Assembly: GCF_004405105.1 (NCBI RefSeq)
Contig: NZ_SORW01000008.1
Coordinates: 32,959 to 96,958 of the forward strand
Direction of reading: 5' to 3'
DNA: 64,000 nt
Source: Jeotgalibacillus sp. R-1-5s-1
Lineage (GTDB): Bacteria; Bacillota; Bacilli; Bacillales; Jeotgalibacillaceae
Each line of letters starts with the position of its first letter. Position 1 is the stretch's first letter. Below are positions 1 through 8,544 of this stretch, piece after piece. The translations under genes were made by a program, and so were the position numbers. Under the pieces are notes generated by a model that did no database searches, had not been told where the DNA came from, and saw only the letters and a program-made list of their open reading frames with translations.

Positions 1-455
1 CTCAGATTGAGATGCGTGCGCTGCTTTTACATTTAAGACCGGCTGCTTTAAAAGGTAAAACATTGGCGGAAGGTATTGAAGAACTGCTGACTGAGCTTCA
101 GCTGAAGGTTCCATTGAAGCTGACCTGGAAGGCTGAGCCGCTTGAACTTGAGAGAAGTGTGGAGGATCATCTGTTTCGTATTTTACAGGAATCGATTTCA
201 AATACATTACGTCATGCTGAGGCGGAAATTCTCAGCGTTTTATGCATTTTACGGGATGATTATGTCATTCTGCGAATTACGGACGACGGTAAAGGTTTCA
301 CGATTTCAGAGGATAAAGCAGGCTCATATGGTCTTGCCAGCATGCGTGAACGCGCTGCTGAAATTGGCGGGAAGTTAAAAATCGTTTCTCTTCCTGATCA
401 GGGAACGCGTCTTGAAATCAAGGTACCTTTTAAAAGAAGGGAGGAAGCGGAATGA
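1..455 (+). CDS. liaS: Sensor histidine kinase, LiaS/VraS type (3' part only)
   Basis: The C-terminal part of a NarL-family sensor kinase that would phosphorylate the regulator encoded next. The reading frame is open back to base 3 and the visible protein begins inside the dimerisation/phosphoacceptor helix ([10 protein letters not shown]), so the true start lies before the window. The HATPase region shows the N box ([12 protein letters not shown]), a G1 box (DDGKGF) and the late glycine box ([12 protein letters not shown]). The stop overlaps the next start by 4 bases (ATGA), so the two are translationally coupled. Family knowledge: LiaS/VraS kinases sense cell-envelope stress. The sensing half is not visible, so the exact orthology is inferred from the regulator and the conserved helix. 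Confidence 0.85.
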   Translation, partial: QIEMRALLLHLRPAALKGKTLAEGIEELLTELQLKVPLKLTWKAEPLELERSVEDHLFRILQESISNTLRHAEAEILSVLCILRDDYVILRITDDGKGFTISEDKAGSYGLASMRERAAEIGGKLKIVSLPDQGTRLEIKVPFKRREEAE

Positions 456-1084
456 TACGGGTATTATTCGTAGACGATCACGAAATGGTCCGGATTGGCG
501 TGGGATCTTATTTAGCGGCTCAGCATGATATTGAAGTGGTGGGCGAATGTGACGACGGAGAACCGGCTGTGAAAATGGCATTAGAGCTGAAGCCGGATAT
601 TATTTTAATGGACCTTGTAATGAAAAAGATGGATGGCATCGAGGCGACCTCACAAATCATCAAAAAGTGGCCGGAAGCAAAAATCATCATTGTCACAAGC
701 TTTTTAGACGATGATAAAGTGTATCCTGCACTTGAAGCAGGTGCGGTCAGTTACTTACTTAAAACATCGAAAGCAAAAGACATAGCAGACGCGATCCGGA
801 AAACGCACAACGGAGAAACGGTTTTAGAGCCTGAGGTGACCGGAAAAGTCATGCAGCGTATGAGAGGTGGAGTACCTAAATTGCTGCATCAGGATCTGAC
901 AGACCGTGAAAAAGAAATTTTACTGCTGGTTGCAGAAGGAAAAACAAATCAGGAGATTGCTGATGAGTTATACATTGCCTTGAAAACAGTCAAAACCCAT
1001 GTCAGTAACATTCTTGGGAAGCTTGAAGTTCAGGATCGCACACAGGCTGTTATTTATGCATTTAAGCATGATTTGGTAAAATAG
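452..1084 (+). CDS. liaR: Response regulator, LiaR/VraR type (NarL family)
   Basis: A 210-residue two-component DNA-binding regulator. The receiver domain covers about residues 1-120, with acidic residues D8/D9, phosphoacceptor D54 (ILMDL) and the conserved lysine near residue 105. A LuxR-type helix-turn-helix follows at about 148-207 ([16 protein letters not shown], then [14 protein letters not shown]). It overlaps the kinase gene by 4 bases, the usual layout of liaSR/vraSR operons. In Bacillus and Staphylococcus the relatives switch on envelope-stress genes in response to antibiotics acting on lipid II. The liaF/vraT partner would be upstream, outside the window. Confidence 0.9.
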   Translation: MIRVLFVDDHEMVRIGVGSYLAAQHDIEVVGECDDGEPAVKMALELKPDIILMDLVMKKMDGIEATSQIIKKWPEAKIIIVTSFLDDDKVYPALEAGAVSYLLKTSKAKDIADAIRKTHNGETVLEPEVTGKVMQRMRGGVPKLLHQDLTDREKEILLLVAEGKTNQEIADELYIALKTVKTHVSNILGKLEVQDRTQAVIYAFKHDLVK

Positions 1085-1155
1085 GTAAATGAATATGTTA
1101 AGGACTTTTGTTTCTGGGTAAACAAATACAAACGCTCTTGAAAGGAGTCCTATGC

Positions 1156-1764
1156 ATGCATTCCTTATTGGAAAATCAGGCGAAAGACTGCTGCTGGTTG
1201 AACGAGCCGCCGGACTACGCGCTTGAAGATAAAGAATTAATCGTCAAAACAAAAGAAAAGACAGATTTCTGGAGAAAAACGCATTACGGCTTTGATCGCA
1301 TGGATGGACATGTCTTTTATAAGGAAATCATAGGTGCCTTTGAAACAGAAGCCGTATTCACAATGAAGGATCCGAAAAGCCGGTATGATCAGGCGGGTCT
1401 TTTTATTATGGTATCAGATGACTGCTGGCTGAAGGCGTCACTTGAATATATCCCGGAAAAGCATTCCTTCCTCGGTGCTGTCGTTACAAATAATGGATAC
1501 TCAGACTGGTCATCGTGTAACGTGCCAACACCTGAAAACGGAATTAAGCTCGCGTTCAAAATTTCCCGTGAAGGCGGAAACTACCGGATCTGGTCCAAAC
1601 CCGCAGAAGGCGATCATGAATATCAGCAGTTGAGAATTGCCCGTCTTCATGAGGATGATCACAATGGTAAAGTAAAGCTTGGCCTATACGCATGCAGTCC
1701 ATCACCAGGCGGAGGTTTTACCACAGTTTTCCACTCCTGGACCGTTCAATTAGAAGTGAAGTAA
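1156..1764 (+). CDS. DUF1349 (concanavalin A-like fold) protein
   Basis: A 202-residue cytosolic protein of the DUF1349 family, which has a beta-sandwich related to concanavalin A-like lectins/glucanases. No signal peptide or membrane segment is visible. Aromatic-rich segments such as DCCWLNEPP, TDFWRKTHYGF and DDCWLKASLEY are typical of the family. A longer frame begins at a TTG 48 bases upstream, but the ATG at 1156 has an AAAGGAG site 8 bases before it, so that start was chosen. It follows liaR by about 70 bases and precedes a DinB gene by 12 bases, so it is probably cotranscribed with the latter. The biochemical role is unknown. Confidence 0.8.
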   Translation: MHSLLENQAKDCCWLNEPPDYALEDKELIVKTKEKTDFWRKTHYGFDRMDGHVFYKEIIGAFETEAVFTMKDPKSRYDQAGLFIMVSDDCWLKASLEYIPEKHSFLGAVVTNNGYSDWSSCNVPTPENGIKLAFKISREGGNYRIWSKPAEGDHEYQQLRIARLHEDDHNGKVKLGLYACSPSPGGGFTTVFHSWTVQLEVK

Positions 1765-1776
1765 AGGAATGATTGG

Positions 1777-2256
1777 ATGATTACAATAGAAGATTGGTTT
1801 TCCTATCATAAATGGGGAACGCAAAAACAGCTCGCTCATTTGAAAACGTTACCTGAAGAAGTTTATACAAAAGAAATTCAAAGTGTATTTCCGTCCATAA
1901 AGGAAGTGTTTGACCACGTCTATGTAGTGGATTATTTGTGGCTGGAGCGGATTAAAGGAACAGAAAGGCCAGAGGCTCCCGCTACATCACTCAGAACCGT
2001 AGAGGAAGCATCAGCGGCTTTTAAGGAGCTCCACTTGCAATACGATCAGGTGCTGGCAGAGATTGACCCTGTTACAATCCGATCCTTTTTTACGATGAAA
2101 GGAATTCCGATGACGAATTCTGTTGAGGAAATGGTTTACACAGTCGTCAATCACGGCTCTTACCATAGAGGAAACGTGACAGCTATGCATCGTCAGCTTG
2201 GATATAGCGGGGTTGTATATGATTATATTTATTATTTGAATGAAAAAAGAAGCTGA
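1777..2256 (+). CDS. DinB family protein
   Basis: A 159-residue protein of the DinB/YfiT-like four-helix bundle superfamily. These proteins usually bind a divalent metal through three histidines; candidates are the histidine in VFDHVYVVDYLW and the pair in NHGSYHRGN. The start is preceded by a GGAATGATTGG region just after the DUF1349 stop. DinB proteins include putative thiol-dependent transferases and damage-induced proteins; the substrate cannot be deduced here. The stop codon lies inside the stem of the following terminator. Confidence 0.8.
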   Translation: MITIEDWFSYHKWGTQKQLAHLKTLPEEVYTKEIQSVFPSIKEVFDHVYVVDYLWLERIKGTERPEAPATSLRTVEEASAAFKELHLQYDQVLAEIDPVTIRSFFTMKGIPMTNSVEEMVYTVVNHGSYHRGNVTAMHRQLGYSGVVYDYIYYLNEKRS

Positions 2257-2278
2257 AATCAGATCAGCTTCTTTTTTT
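2243..2278 (+). terminator. Bidirectional rho-independent terminator
   Basis: Stem GAAGCTGA / TCAGCTTC with a short loop, flanked by A and T runs on both sides. It can end transcripts of dinB and of the convergent carbonic anhydrase gene. Confidence 0.85.
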
Positions 2279-2279
2279 A

Positions 2280-2846
2280 TTACGCTTTTACATAACCCTC
2301 AGACACGAGATCAAGACGGCCAGTTTCAGGATCGATAACAAGTCCGTGGACAGGAACTTTGGCATCCATCAGCGGGTGATTACGAACAAGCTCTGCTGTG
2401 TGCTTCACACTATCAGACACGTCATCAAAACCTTTCAGCCACTCGTGTAAATTGATGCCGGAATATCCTAATGTATCAATTGTTTCATCAGAAATACCAC
2501 GGTTCTTCATTTTAGAAATCATGGATTCACTGTTTACCGCACCCATACCGCAATCGTAGTGGCCGATAATCAGTACTTCATCTGCCTGAAGCTCATAAAC
2601 TGCAACAAGAAGGCTTCGCATGACGCTTCCAAACGGGTGAGTAATCACGGCTCCGGCATTGCGGACCATTTTGACGTCACCGTTTTTAAGGTTCATCGAT
2701 TTAGGTAAAAGCTCTAGAAGACGTGTATCCATGCATGTCAGGATGACAAGCTTTTTGTCAGGGAGCTTTGTCGTGGCGTATGTTTCATATTCTTTTTCTT
2801 TAACGAATGTTTCGTTATAGGTAAGCAGTTCGGATAATAGTGTCAT
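2280..2846 (-). CDS. Beta-class carbonic anhydrase
   Basis: A 188-residue enzyme interconverting CO2 and bicarbonate in the cytosol. Zinc ligands are visible as C38 and D40 in CMDTR with the partner R42, then H96 and C99 in GHYDCG. This is the short YtiB-like beta-carbonic anhydrase group. A strong AAGGAGG site precedes the ATG. It converges with the dinB transcript on a shared terminator and appears monocistronic. Confidence 0.9.
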   Translation of the reverse strand: MTLLSELLTYNETFVKEKEYETYATTKLPDKKLVILTCMDTRLLELLPKSMNLKNGDVKMVRNAGAVITHPFGSVMRSLLVAVYELQADEVLIIGHYDCGMGAVNSESMISKMKNRGISDETIDTLGYSGINLHEWLKGFDDVSDSVKHTAELVRNHPLMDAKVPVHGLVIDPETGRLDLVSEGYVKA

Positions 2847-3058
2847 GTAAATCCTCCTTATGTAAATATGGATTGATACGTTGCAGATGATCTTCCTTCT
2901 TTATTGTAAGTAAAGATTTGGGTTCTGTCGAATGTATTTGGAGAACCGGAGCGGATTCTTTCTTACGTGGCCGGATGTTGAATCCGTCTTTGCTTCAGCT
3001 GTTTTTACCTGACCGTTTCCTTAATAGGAGTTGACAGGAGAACAAGGATTTAAAAAGC

Positions 3059-3173
3059 GGGCAGAAGGCATCCTTCGCTTTCCGCGGCCGCGCGGTGAGC
3101 CAGCTATTGCTGCGCAATACGCTGTCTCACCTGTCGCTTCGCTGCCGCAGGAGTCTACGGATGCCTTCTGCCC
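3059..3173. repeat. Palindromic repeat family, copy 1
   Basis: A 115-base palindrome between the carbonic anhydrase and msrAB genes. The 15-base outer arms (GGGCAGAAGGCATCC and its exact complement) enclose the conserved core: TTCGCTTTCC, GGCCGCGCGGTGAGCC, a small apical hairpin, CTCACCTG and GCCGCAGGAGTCT. Apparent open frames across it come from the high GC of the element and are not genes. Confidence 0.9.
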
Positions 3174-3237
3174 TGGGTTTGTGCAGTAGATTTCGGTTTT
3201 TTTGGAAAGATAGTTGGTTAAGTTCAAGAACTGACCC

Positions 3238-3315
3238 AGATTCTCAGTAGTTTTTGAGAGAGTGGTTATATAGATGGAGAAGGTTGTTAAAAAGATAGAA
3301 AGAGTTGTCAAATAA
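3238..3315. repeat. Degenerate short tandem repeats
   Basis: Between copy 1 of the palindrome and the msrAB terminator lies A/G-rich DNA with loosely repeated units of about 20 bases ending in GTTGTTAAA or GTTGTCAAA (for example GAGAAGGTTGTTAAAAA, then AGAGTTGTCAAA). No gene is visible in this gap. Confidence 0.4.
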
Positions 3316-3326
3316 GTTTCAGTGAT

Positions 3327-3366
3327 AAAAAAACCTGGATGCCGCTTGTCGGGCATTCAGGTTTTT
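3327..3366 (-). terminator. Terminator of msrAB
   Basis: Near-perfect stem AAAAACCTGGATGCC / GGGCATTCAGGTTTTT, ending 5 bases from the msrAB stop. The minus-strand transcript gets a T run. Confidence 0.8.
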
Positions 3367-3371
3367 GGTAA

Positions 3372-4526
3372 TCAGGATTCAAACAGGTATGAAAATTCTC
3401 CGTAGCCTTCTGCTTCAAGGTCTTCAGCGGGGATAAATCTCATGGCTGCTGAGTTCATGCAGTATCGGAGGCCGGTTGGCTCTGGGCCGTCTTCAAATAC
3501 GTGGCCAAGATGGGAATCGGCGTATTTACTGCGGACTTCAATTCTCATACCGAAAATTCCCGGATCTTCAACTTCTACGATATTTTCAGGGACTAGTGGT
3601 TTCGTAAAGGAAGGCCAGCCCGTTCTGGAATCGTATTTGTCTGTAGAACTGAATAGAGGTTCGCCTGAGACGATGTCTACATAAATGCCGTCTTCGTAAA
3701 AGCCGTCATACTCATTATCAAAAGGGGTTTCTGTTCCGTCTTCCTGTGTGACTTCATATTGAATGTCGGTTAGCATTTCACGGAGTTCCTCATCAGTATA
3801 GCTGACATTATAAGGACTGTTTTCTTCCTGTTCCTCTTTTGTTGGCAAATCACCGTTTCGTTCATCAACTGTCCAGTACTGATTTAAGAATTGATCTCTA
3901 CCGGAGTTTGCCCGGTAAAGTTCATATCGTCCTTCATTTTTAATGTAATAATCCTGATGATATTCTTCTGCAATATAAAATGTGGAAGCATCCGTAATCG
4001 GAACGATGATCTCAGCATCAAACCTGCCGGAATCAATTAATTCCTGTTTGGAAGCTTCAGCTGCAGCTCTTTCTTCATCATTTTGTACAAAGATTTCAGG
4101 ACGGTACTGCTTTCCGCGGTCAATAAACTGACCTTCTGAATCTGTCGGATCGATCTGTTTCCAGAATACATCCAGCAGATCCTCATAACTGATGACACTT
4201 GGATCATAAATGACCTGCACGGCTTCTGTATGACCGGTTTCGCCACCGGCTACTTGACTGTATTCAGGATTTTCTTCTTCTCCACCGGTATAACCGGATA
4301 CCGCATCACGTACACCGGCAAGCTTTTCAAATGGTGGCTCCATACACCAGAAGCATCCGCCGGCAAAAATAGCGACTTCTTCATTAGGTGCAAGGTCCGC
4401 GCCTGAGCTTGCTTCACTGCCATATGACCGGTTCAGCAATTCATCGGAGAAGGCGAAAAAGAGGCCTGCAGCAGCTACAACCAGCCCCACACTGATTAAT
4501 AGCCAGTTTTTCTTTTTTCTTTTCAT
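3372..4526 (-). CDS. msrAB: Membrane-anchored methionine sulfoxide reductase A/B fusion
   Basis: A 384-residue bifunctional enzyme reducing both methionine-S- and R-sulfoxide. An N-terminal basic stretch and one hydrophobic segment (about residues 8-26) suggest anchoring with the enzyme outside the membrane. The MsrA domain starts near residue 50 with GCFWCM (catalytic C58). The MsrB domain occupies about 245-380, with the WPSF motif and catalytic C356 in RYCMNS. The usual zinc-binding CxxC pair of MsrB is missing; the segment before LFSS reads DIVSGEP, so this is the zinc-free type. It is followed by its own terminator and appears monocistronic. It probably repairs oxidised surface or exported proteins. 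Confidence 0.92.
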   Translation of the reverse strand: MKRKKKNWLLISVGLVVAAAGLFFAFSDELLNRSYGSEASSGADLAPNEEVAIFAGGCFWCMEPPFEKLAGVRDAVSGYTGGEEENPEYSQVAGGETGHTEAVQVIYDPSVISYEDLLDVFWKQIDPTDSEGQFIDRGKQYRPEIFVQNDEERAAAEASKQELIDSGRFDAEIIVPITDASTFYIAEEYHQDYYIKNEGRYELYRANSGRDQFLNQYWTVDERNGDLPTKEEQEENSPYNVSYTDEELREMLTDIQYEVTQEDGTETPFDNEYDGFYEDGIYVDIVSGEPLFSSTDKYDSRTGWPSFTKPLVPENIVEVEDPGIFGMRIEVRSKYADSHLGHVFEDGPEPTGLRYCMNSAAMRFIPAEDLEAEGYGEFSYLFES

Positions 4527-4704
4527 TCGCTCACCCCATTAGTTTTAGATGGAAGTGAAATGTCCAACTCTTAAGTAAAACATAACATATTTACAGATTC
4601 TTTAATAAAAATAATGCTCAGACCCTATCTTTAAGTATTCAGAATTTGCTAAAATATAAGAAAATAGTTCACGGTACGACTCCCCAGGCGAAAGGAGCGC
4701 GAAT

Positions 4705-5187
4705 ATGAGTGATTTCGAAATCGTTAGAAAATCAAGCTTTTACTTTGTCGGCATGAAATGGACAGGCACATATGAGGCTGCTGCACACGGAGATATTTTC
4801 CCGGTCATTGAAGAATGTCAGAAGAGGATAAAGGAACTTGACCTTGCGAGTGAGGAATCAGATTATATCGGTCTGTCTTATCAGGATCGTCCGGATGGAT
4901 TTACGTATTACTTTGGAGTGGAGGCACTTCGCACACAGAAAATCCCACCCGATATGCATCGGATCATCGTGCCATCCCATCATTATGCCGTCACAGAGCA
5001 CAATGGACAGCAGGCATGGAAAAGCTATGAAAAACTATACCGCTGGGCACAGTCACAGGGCATTCAGCTGAATCAGGCAGGTCTCGATCATATCGAAGTC
5101 TACTCAGCAGATTACAACCCTTACAAAATGTCACCAACCCTGAAAATCGGACTGCCCGTCAAACAACGAAATCTTGCAAATACATGA
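4705..5187 (+). CDS. GyrI-like small-molecule-binding domain protein
   Basis: A 160-residue stand-alone effector-binding (GyrI-like/AraC_E_bind) protein without any DNA-binding domain. Family features include the opening strand VRKSSFYFVGMKWTGTY, the YYFGVEA strand, the HHYAVTEHNG segment, and the C-terminal DHIEVYSADYNP. The GAAAGGAG site before the ATG supports the start. Relatives bind hydrophobic drugs or small cations, or hydrolyse cyclopropane compounds; which applies here is unknown. It appears monocistronic. Confidence 0.8.
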   Translation: MSDFEIVRKSSFYFVGMKWTGTYEAAAHGDIFPVIEECQKRIKELDLASEESDYIGLSYQDRPDGFTYYFGVEALRTQKIPPDMHRIIVPSHHYAVTEHNGQQAWKSYEKLYRWAQSQGIQLNQAGLDHIEVYSADYNPYKMSPTLKIGLPVKQRNLANT

Positions 5188-5219
5188 CAGGATGAGTAAA
5201 ATAAATGCTGGAATTACTT

Positions 5220-5251
5220 AAGAAGCATCTGGAACGGGATGTTTCTTTTTT
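5220..5251 (+). terminator. Terminator after the GyrI-like gene
   Basis: Stem AAGAAGCATC / GATGTTTCTT with one G-U pair, followed by a T run. Confidence 0.7.
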
Positions 5252-5319
5252 GTCTGTATAAAAGGTAGAGTGAGGGGCTGTCCCTAACGCTGCAATATTA
5301 TAAAACAGGAGGTACTGCC

Positions 5320-5817
5320 ATGTCAGGCCGTAATGAGAAAGAATTGGAAGGCGTTAATCTTCTTGGAAATCAGGGAGTGGAGTATTCATTTAACTATTCA
5401 CCGGATGTGCTTGAAGCATTTGAAAACAAGCATGTGAACCGTGATTATTTTGTAAAATTTAACTGTCCTGAGTTTACATCACTTTGTCCGAAAACAAATC
5501 AGCCGGACTTTGCGACGATCTATATCAGTTATATTCCTGATCAAAAGATGGTGGAGAGTAAGTCACTGAAGCTATATTTGTTCAGTTTCCGTAATCATGG
5601 TGATTTCCATGAGGACTGCATGAATATCATTTTGAATGACCTGGTTGAATTGATGGATCCTCGTTACATTGAGGTGTGGGGTAAGTTTACGCCGCGTGGC
5701 GGAATTTCGATTGATCCATATACGAATTACGGGAAGCCGGGTACGAAGTATGAAGAGATGGCGTATCACCGCCTGATGAATCATGATATGTATCCGGAGA
5801 AGATTGATAATCGTTAA
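5320..5817 (+). CDS. queF: NADPH-dependent preQ0 reductase QueF
   Basis: A 165-residue enzyme reducing 7-cyano-7-deazaguanine to preQ1 in queuosine biosynthesis. The unimodular (YkvM) type is shown by its length, catalytic C56 in [11 protein letters not shown] with D63, the NADPH-binding segment [21 protein letters not shown], and the C-terminal [12 protein letters not shown]. An AGGAGG site precedes the ATG. Unlike B. subtilis, no queCDE genes are adjacent. No convincing preQ1 riboswitch is seen in the 130 bases upstream. Confidence 0.95.
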   Translation: MSGRNEKELEGVNLLGNQGVEYSFNYSPDVLEAFENKHVNRDYFVKFNCPEFTSLCPKTNQPDFATIYISYIPDQKMVESKSLKLYLFSFRNHGDFHEDCMNIILNDLVELMDPRYIEVWGKFTPRGGISIDPYTNYGKPGTKYEEMAYHRLMNHDMYPEKIDNR

Positions 5818-5825
5818 TTAAAGCC

Positions 5826-5937
5826 GGGCCGGATTCCCCCTTCGCTTTCCACGGCCGGGCGGTGAGCCAACTGTGCTTCGCACAGCTATCTCACCTGTCC
5901 CTTCACTGCCGTAGGAGTCTTCGGGGGAATACGGCCC
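5826..5937. repeat. Palindromic repeat family, copy 2
   Basis: The arms GGGCCGGATTCCCCC and GGGGGAATACGGCCC pair with one mismatch around the conserved core (TTCGCTTTCC, GGCCGGGCGGTGAGCC, TGTGCTTCGCACA, TCTCACCTG, GTAGGAGTCT). It begins 9 bases after the queF stop, so it could fold at the 3' end of that mRNA. Confidence 0.9.
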
Positions 5938-5981
5938 TTTGTTCATATCAACTTATCACGGTTTTATAAAAATAGAAATAT

Positions 5982-6094
5982 GGCCGGGTCAAATTTTTTC
6001 TGCGGCAGCGCGGTGGGGCAATTGTGCTTGACATAGCTATAGCTGTCTCACCTGTCGGTTCTCTGCCGCAGGAGTCTCCGGATGTGACCCGGCC
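5982..6094. repeat. Palindromic repeat family, copy 3 (partly decayed)
   Basis: The outer arms GGCCGGGTCA / TGACCCGGCC still pair. The left core is eroded (TTTTTTCTGCGGCAGCGCGG replaces the usual TTCGCTTTCC segment), while the right core GTCTCACCTGTCGG and CTGCCGCAGGAGTCT is preserved. Confidence 0.8.
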
Positions 6095-6129
6095 TTTGAT
6101 TTCTCGATTTCTTTAATAAAATAGTATCG

Positions 6130-6172
6130 GGCCGGATTCCATTTGCTGACTTAGCATTGGGATCCGGCTTTT
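6130..6172. repeat. Remnant of the palindromic repeat (outer arms only)
   Basis: GGGCCGGATTCC and GGATCCGGC followed by TTTTTG, separated by a short AT-rich loop; the conserved core is gone. It could act as a simple terminator. The rest of the 5.8-6.3 kb gap is AT-rich with no gene seen. Confidence 0.5.
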
Positions 6173-6321
6173 TGTCTGCGTATTATTCTGAATATAGCAG
6201 ATTTTAGTTGATGAGAAGAATTAAGTCATGAGGGTTTTACTTATTTCACTATTAGATTAAAGAGCTGACTGAATGATAAATATCTTTTTCGGCAACGCTT
6301 GTTAAAAAAGGCGGTTAAGCG

Positions 6322-7014
6322 ATGAACGAATATTTGATCGTGATCATAAGAGCGGTTTTGATTGTGTTGGTTTTGTTTGTTTGTACAAAGCTTCTTGGAA
6401 AAAAGCAGATTTCCCAGCTATCTTTTTTTGAATATGTGACGGGCATTACGATTGGCAGTATCGGAGCTGAGGTGATTACTGGTCTGGATCGAAACTTTTA
6501 TCATGGGGTTCTCGGAATTCTGGCTTTTATTGCGATTCCGCTGCTTGCTGATTTTGGTTCTTTGAAAAGCAAGAAACTGCGTGACCTCATAGAAGGAGAG
6601 GGGACGGTAATGATTCAGCGTGGTGAGATCATTGAGAAAAATCTAAAAAAAGAACGTTATACATCGGATGAGCTGCTGGAGCTTTTGAGAAAAAAAGAAG
6701 TTTTTGAGGTGTCTGATGTTGAGTTTGCGATCCTTGAACCCTCAGGAGATCTGAATGTACTCCTGAAGGATGAAGCGAAGCCGCTTACAAAAAAAGATGT
6801 TTTCGGCACACAACCCCAGTCCGGAGAGCCTGTGGTTTTGATTATGGATGGAAAGCCTATGGATAAGGCACTTCAATCGATTGAAAAAACGAGAGAGTGG
6901 ATGACAGAGGAGCTTGCTAAAAGAAGGCTGCTGATGAAAGATGTTTTTCTTGCCCAGATGAATGGTGATGGCAGAATGTACTTTGATTTATACGATCATC
7001 AGGAAAAAAATTAA
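6322..7014 (+). CDS. DUF421 membrane protein (YetF/YdfS/YkjA family)
   Basis: A 230-residue protein with an N-terminal transmembrane part (about residues 4-80, three hydrophobic helices, with CTKLLGKKQISQLSFFEYV typical of DUF421) and a cytosolic alpha/beta domain at about 85-160 (GEGTVMIQRGEI, YTSDELLELLRKK, DVEFAILEPSG). Relatives in B. subtilis are spore- or vegetative-membrane proteins; some are involved in spore germination or stress, but the molecular role is unsettled. The AAAAAGGCGG sequence before the ATG is the likely ribosome site. It appears monocistronic. Confidence 0.85.
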   Translation: MNEYLIVIIRAVLIVLVLFVCTKLLGKKQISQLSFFEYVTGITIGSIGAEVITGLDRNFYHGVLGILAFIAIPLLADFGSLKSKKLRDLIEGEGTVMIQRGEIIEKNLKKERYTSDELLELLRKKEVFEVSDVEFAILEPSGDLNVLLKDEAKPLTKKDVFGTQPQSGEPVVLIMDGKPMDKALQSIEKTREWMTEELAKRRLLMKDVFLAQMNGDGRMYFDLYDHQEKN

Positions 7015-7140
7015 ATCCGGCTGTCTTTATAAAAATGACAGTTTCCCGCATATATCAGCGTTATAATCGCTTACAATTGCATAATCATACGACAGGCAGA
7101 ATCATTAAAAAAGACTGATAATACCTTGAGCCCGAACCTC

Positions 7141-7169
7141 TTTACATGCCGATTCACACCGCGTATAAT
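7141..7169 (+). promoter_or_regulatory. Sigma-A-type promoter of the yitT-family gene
   Basis: TTTACA, a 17-base spacer and a perfect TATAAT, 44 bases before the start codon. Confidence 0.75.
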
Positions 7170-7212
7170 GCGTTTTTGTGAATTGAAAATTGCATAGAGG
7201 GAGGCATTTCGC

Positions 7213-8058
7213 ATGAAAAAATTAATGAGTTTTCTATTAATGAATCTTGGAGCATTTTTTGTTGCTGTTAACGTTCATTTTTTCTTATCCCCGAACAGCC
7301 TTGCAACCGGAGGCGTCAGCGGAATGTCCATCGTATTAAATTCTCTTTTTCCGGGATTATCGATCGGACTGTTCATGATTATTGTTAATATTCTATTGTT
7401 TATTTTAGGCGTTATTTTTCTTGGCTTTCAATTTGGTGCCAAAACGATTTATACAAGCTTTGCATTATCAGGTTACGTCTGGCTCCTTGAATGGATCGCG
7501 CCGATGACAGCGCCGCTCAGCGATGATATTCTGATTCAACTCATTATCGGTCAGTGTATTGCCGCAACAGGAATGGCGATCGTGTTTCACCAGCGTGCTT
7601 CAACCGGCGGTACAGATATTATTGCAATGATTTTAAACAAATATATTAAAATTGAAATTGGGCGTGCAGTGCTCTTTTCAGACCTTGCCGTCGCACTATC
7701 TTCATCTCTGCTGTTTGGTCCACAAACGGGTATGTACGCATTTTTCGGCGTTATTTTAAATGGCTTAATGATCGACTATACACTTCAGCAATTTAACGCA
7801 AACAAAGAAGTCGTCATCATCAGCCAGAAGAGCGCACTCATCCGTGCATTTATCGTGGGTGAACTCGGCCGCGGTGCTACTATCCACACAGCGAAAGGTG
7901 CCTTCAATTACGAACAAAAAGAAGTCATCACAACCATATTAGGACGAAAAGATCTGTCACGTCTGAAAAACTATATCGGCAAACAGGATGAAAAAGCCTT
8001 CATAACCGTCCACAACATGAACGAAATCCTCGGCCAGAACTTTAAACGTCTCGCCTGA
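7213..8058 (+). CDS. YitT family membrane protein (DUF2179 C-terminus)
   Basis: A 281-residue integral membrane protein with five or six hydrophobic segments in the first 190 residues. Family motifs are FFLSPNSLATGGVSGMSIV and HQRASTGGTDIIA. The C-terminal domain, about 195-280, has the DUF2179 pattern (VVIISQKS, LGRGATIHTAKGAF, VHNMNEILGQNF). Transport activity is unproven in the family. GGGAGG precedes the ATG. It is monocistronic, with its own promoter and terminator. Confidence 0.88.
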   Translation: MKKLMSFLLMNLGAFFVAVNVHFFLSPNSLATGGVSGMSIVLNSLFPGLSIGLFMIIVNILLFILGVIFLGFQFGAKTIYTSFALSGYVWLLEWIAPMTAPLSDDILIQLIIGQCIAATGMAIVFHQRASTGGTDIIAMILNKYIKIEIGRAVLFSDLAVALSSSLLFGPQTGMYAFFGVILNGLMIDYTLQQFNANKEVVIISQKSALIRAFIVGELGRGATIHTAKGAFNYEQKEVITTILGRKDLSRLKNYIGKQDEKAFITVHNMNEILGQNFKRLA

Positions 8059-8062
8059 CTCT

Positions 8063-8092
8063 AAACCACAGCAAAAAAAGCTGTGGTTTTTT
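8063..8092 (+). terminator. Terminator of the yitT-family gene
   Basis: Perfect stem AAACCACAGC / GCTGTGGTTT with an A-rich loop and a T run. Confidence 0.9.
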
Positions 8093-8160
8093 CATTTGTT
8101 AACTTCTAATTTTGAAAAAGATTACATAATCAAGAGCCAGTCGAGTGGAAATAGACTCGA

Positions 8161-8383
8161 GGGCTGGACTCACCTGACGGAAAGGGTCAGATGAAACCGA
8201 ATGTGCGCAGCACAGGCGGGTTCACCGCCCGGCCTTGGAAAAGCGAAGGCGACTCGTCCAGCCCCGACAAGCATAAGGCGAAGATGAAAAGAGGGCTGCT
8301 TTTACCCTCGTTCAGCTTTGACTTATGACCTCGAGGGGCTAGTCGCCGTAGCTAGACAGCGGAGCGAAGGATAAGTCCGGCCC
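8161..8383. repeat. Palindromic repeat copy 4, composite with nested module B
   Basis: The outer arms GGGCTGGACT and AGTCCGGCCC hold the reverse-oriented core (GGAAAGGGTCAG, GGGTTCACCGCCCGGCC). After GGAAAAGCGAAGG a second structured module starts: GCGACTCGTCCAGCCCC, ACAAGCATAAGGCGAAGATG, GAGGGC loop CCCTCG, TTCAGCTTTGACTTATGACC, GAGGGGCTAGTCGCC, AGCTAGACA. It ends with GCGAAGG and the right arm. No gene is present between yitT and nos. Confidence 0.85.
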
Positions 8384-8544
8384 GGTTTTATAATGTATAA
8401 ACGTTATCCAACCCTCCAACAAACATGCACAAACTATATATGTTTATAAATGTCAATCTATCGACAAATACCCACACAATAGTGAAGATCATCACGATTC
8501 CATGATAAGATTGCGAGTAGATCAAAAGTAAAGAAGGGCTGCAA

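Noticed and set aside
3021..3356. Open reading frame across the repeat between carbonic anhydrase and msrAB
   Set aside because: It reads through the GC-rich palindrome and A/T-rich repeats, has no ribosome site, and its protein is of low complexity.
5187..5319. Possible preQ1 riboswitch upstream of queF
   Set aside because: The region has GGGGCTGTCCCTAACG but lacks the A-rich tail and pairing order of preQ1-I or preQ1-II riboswitches.
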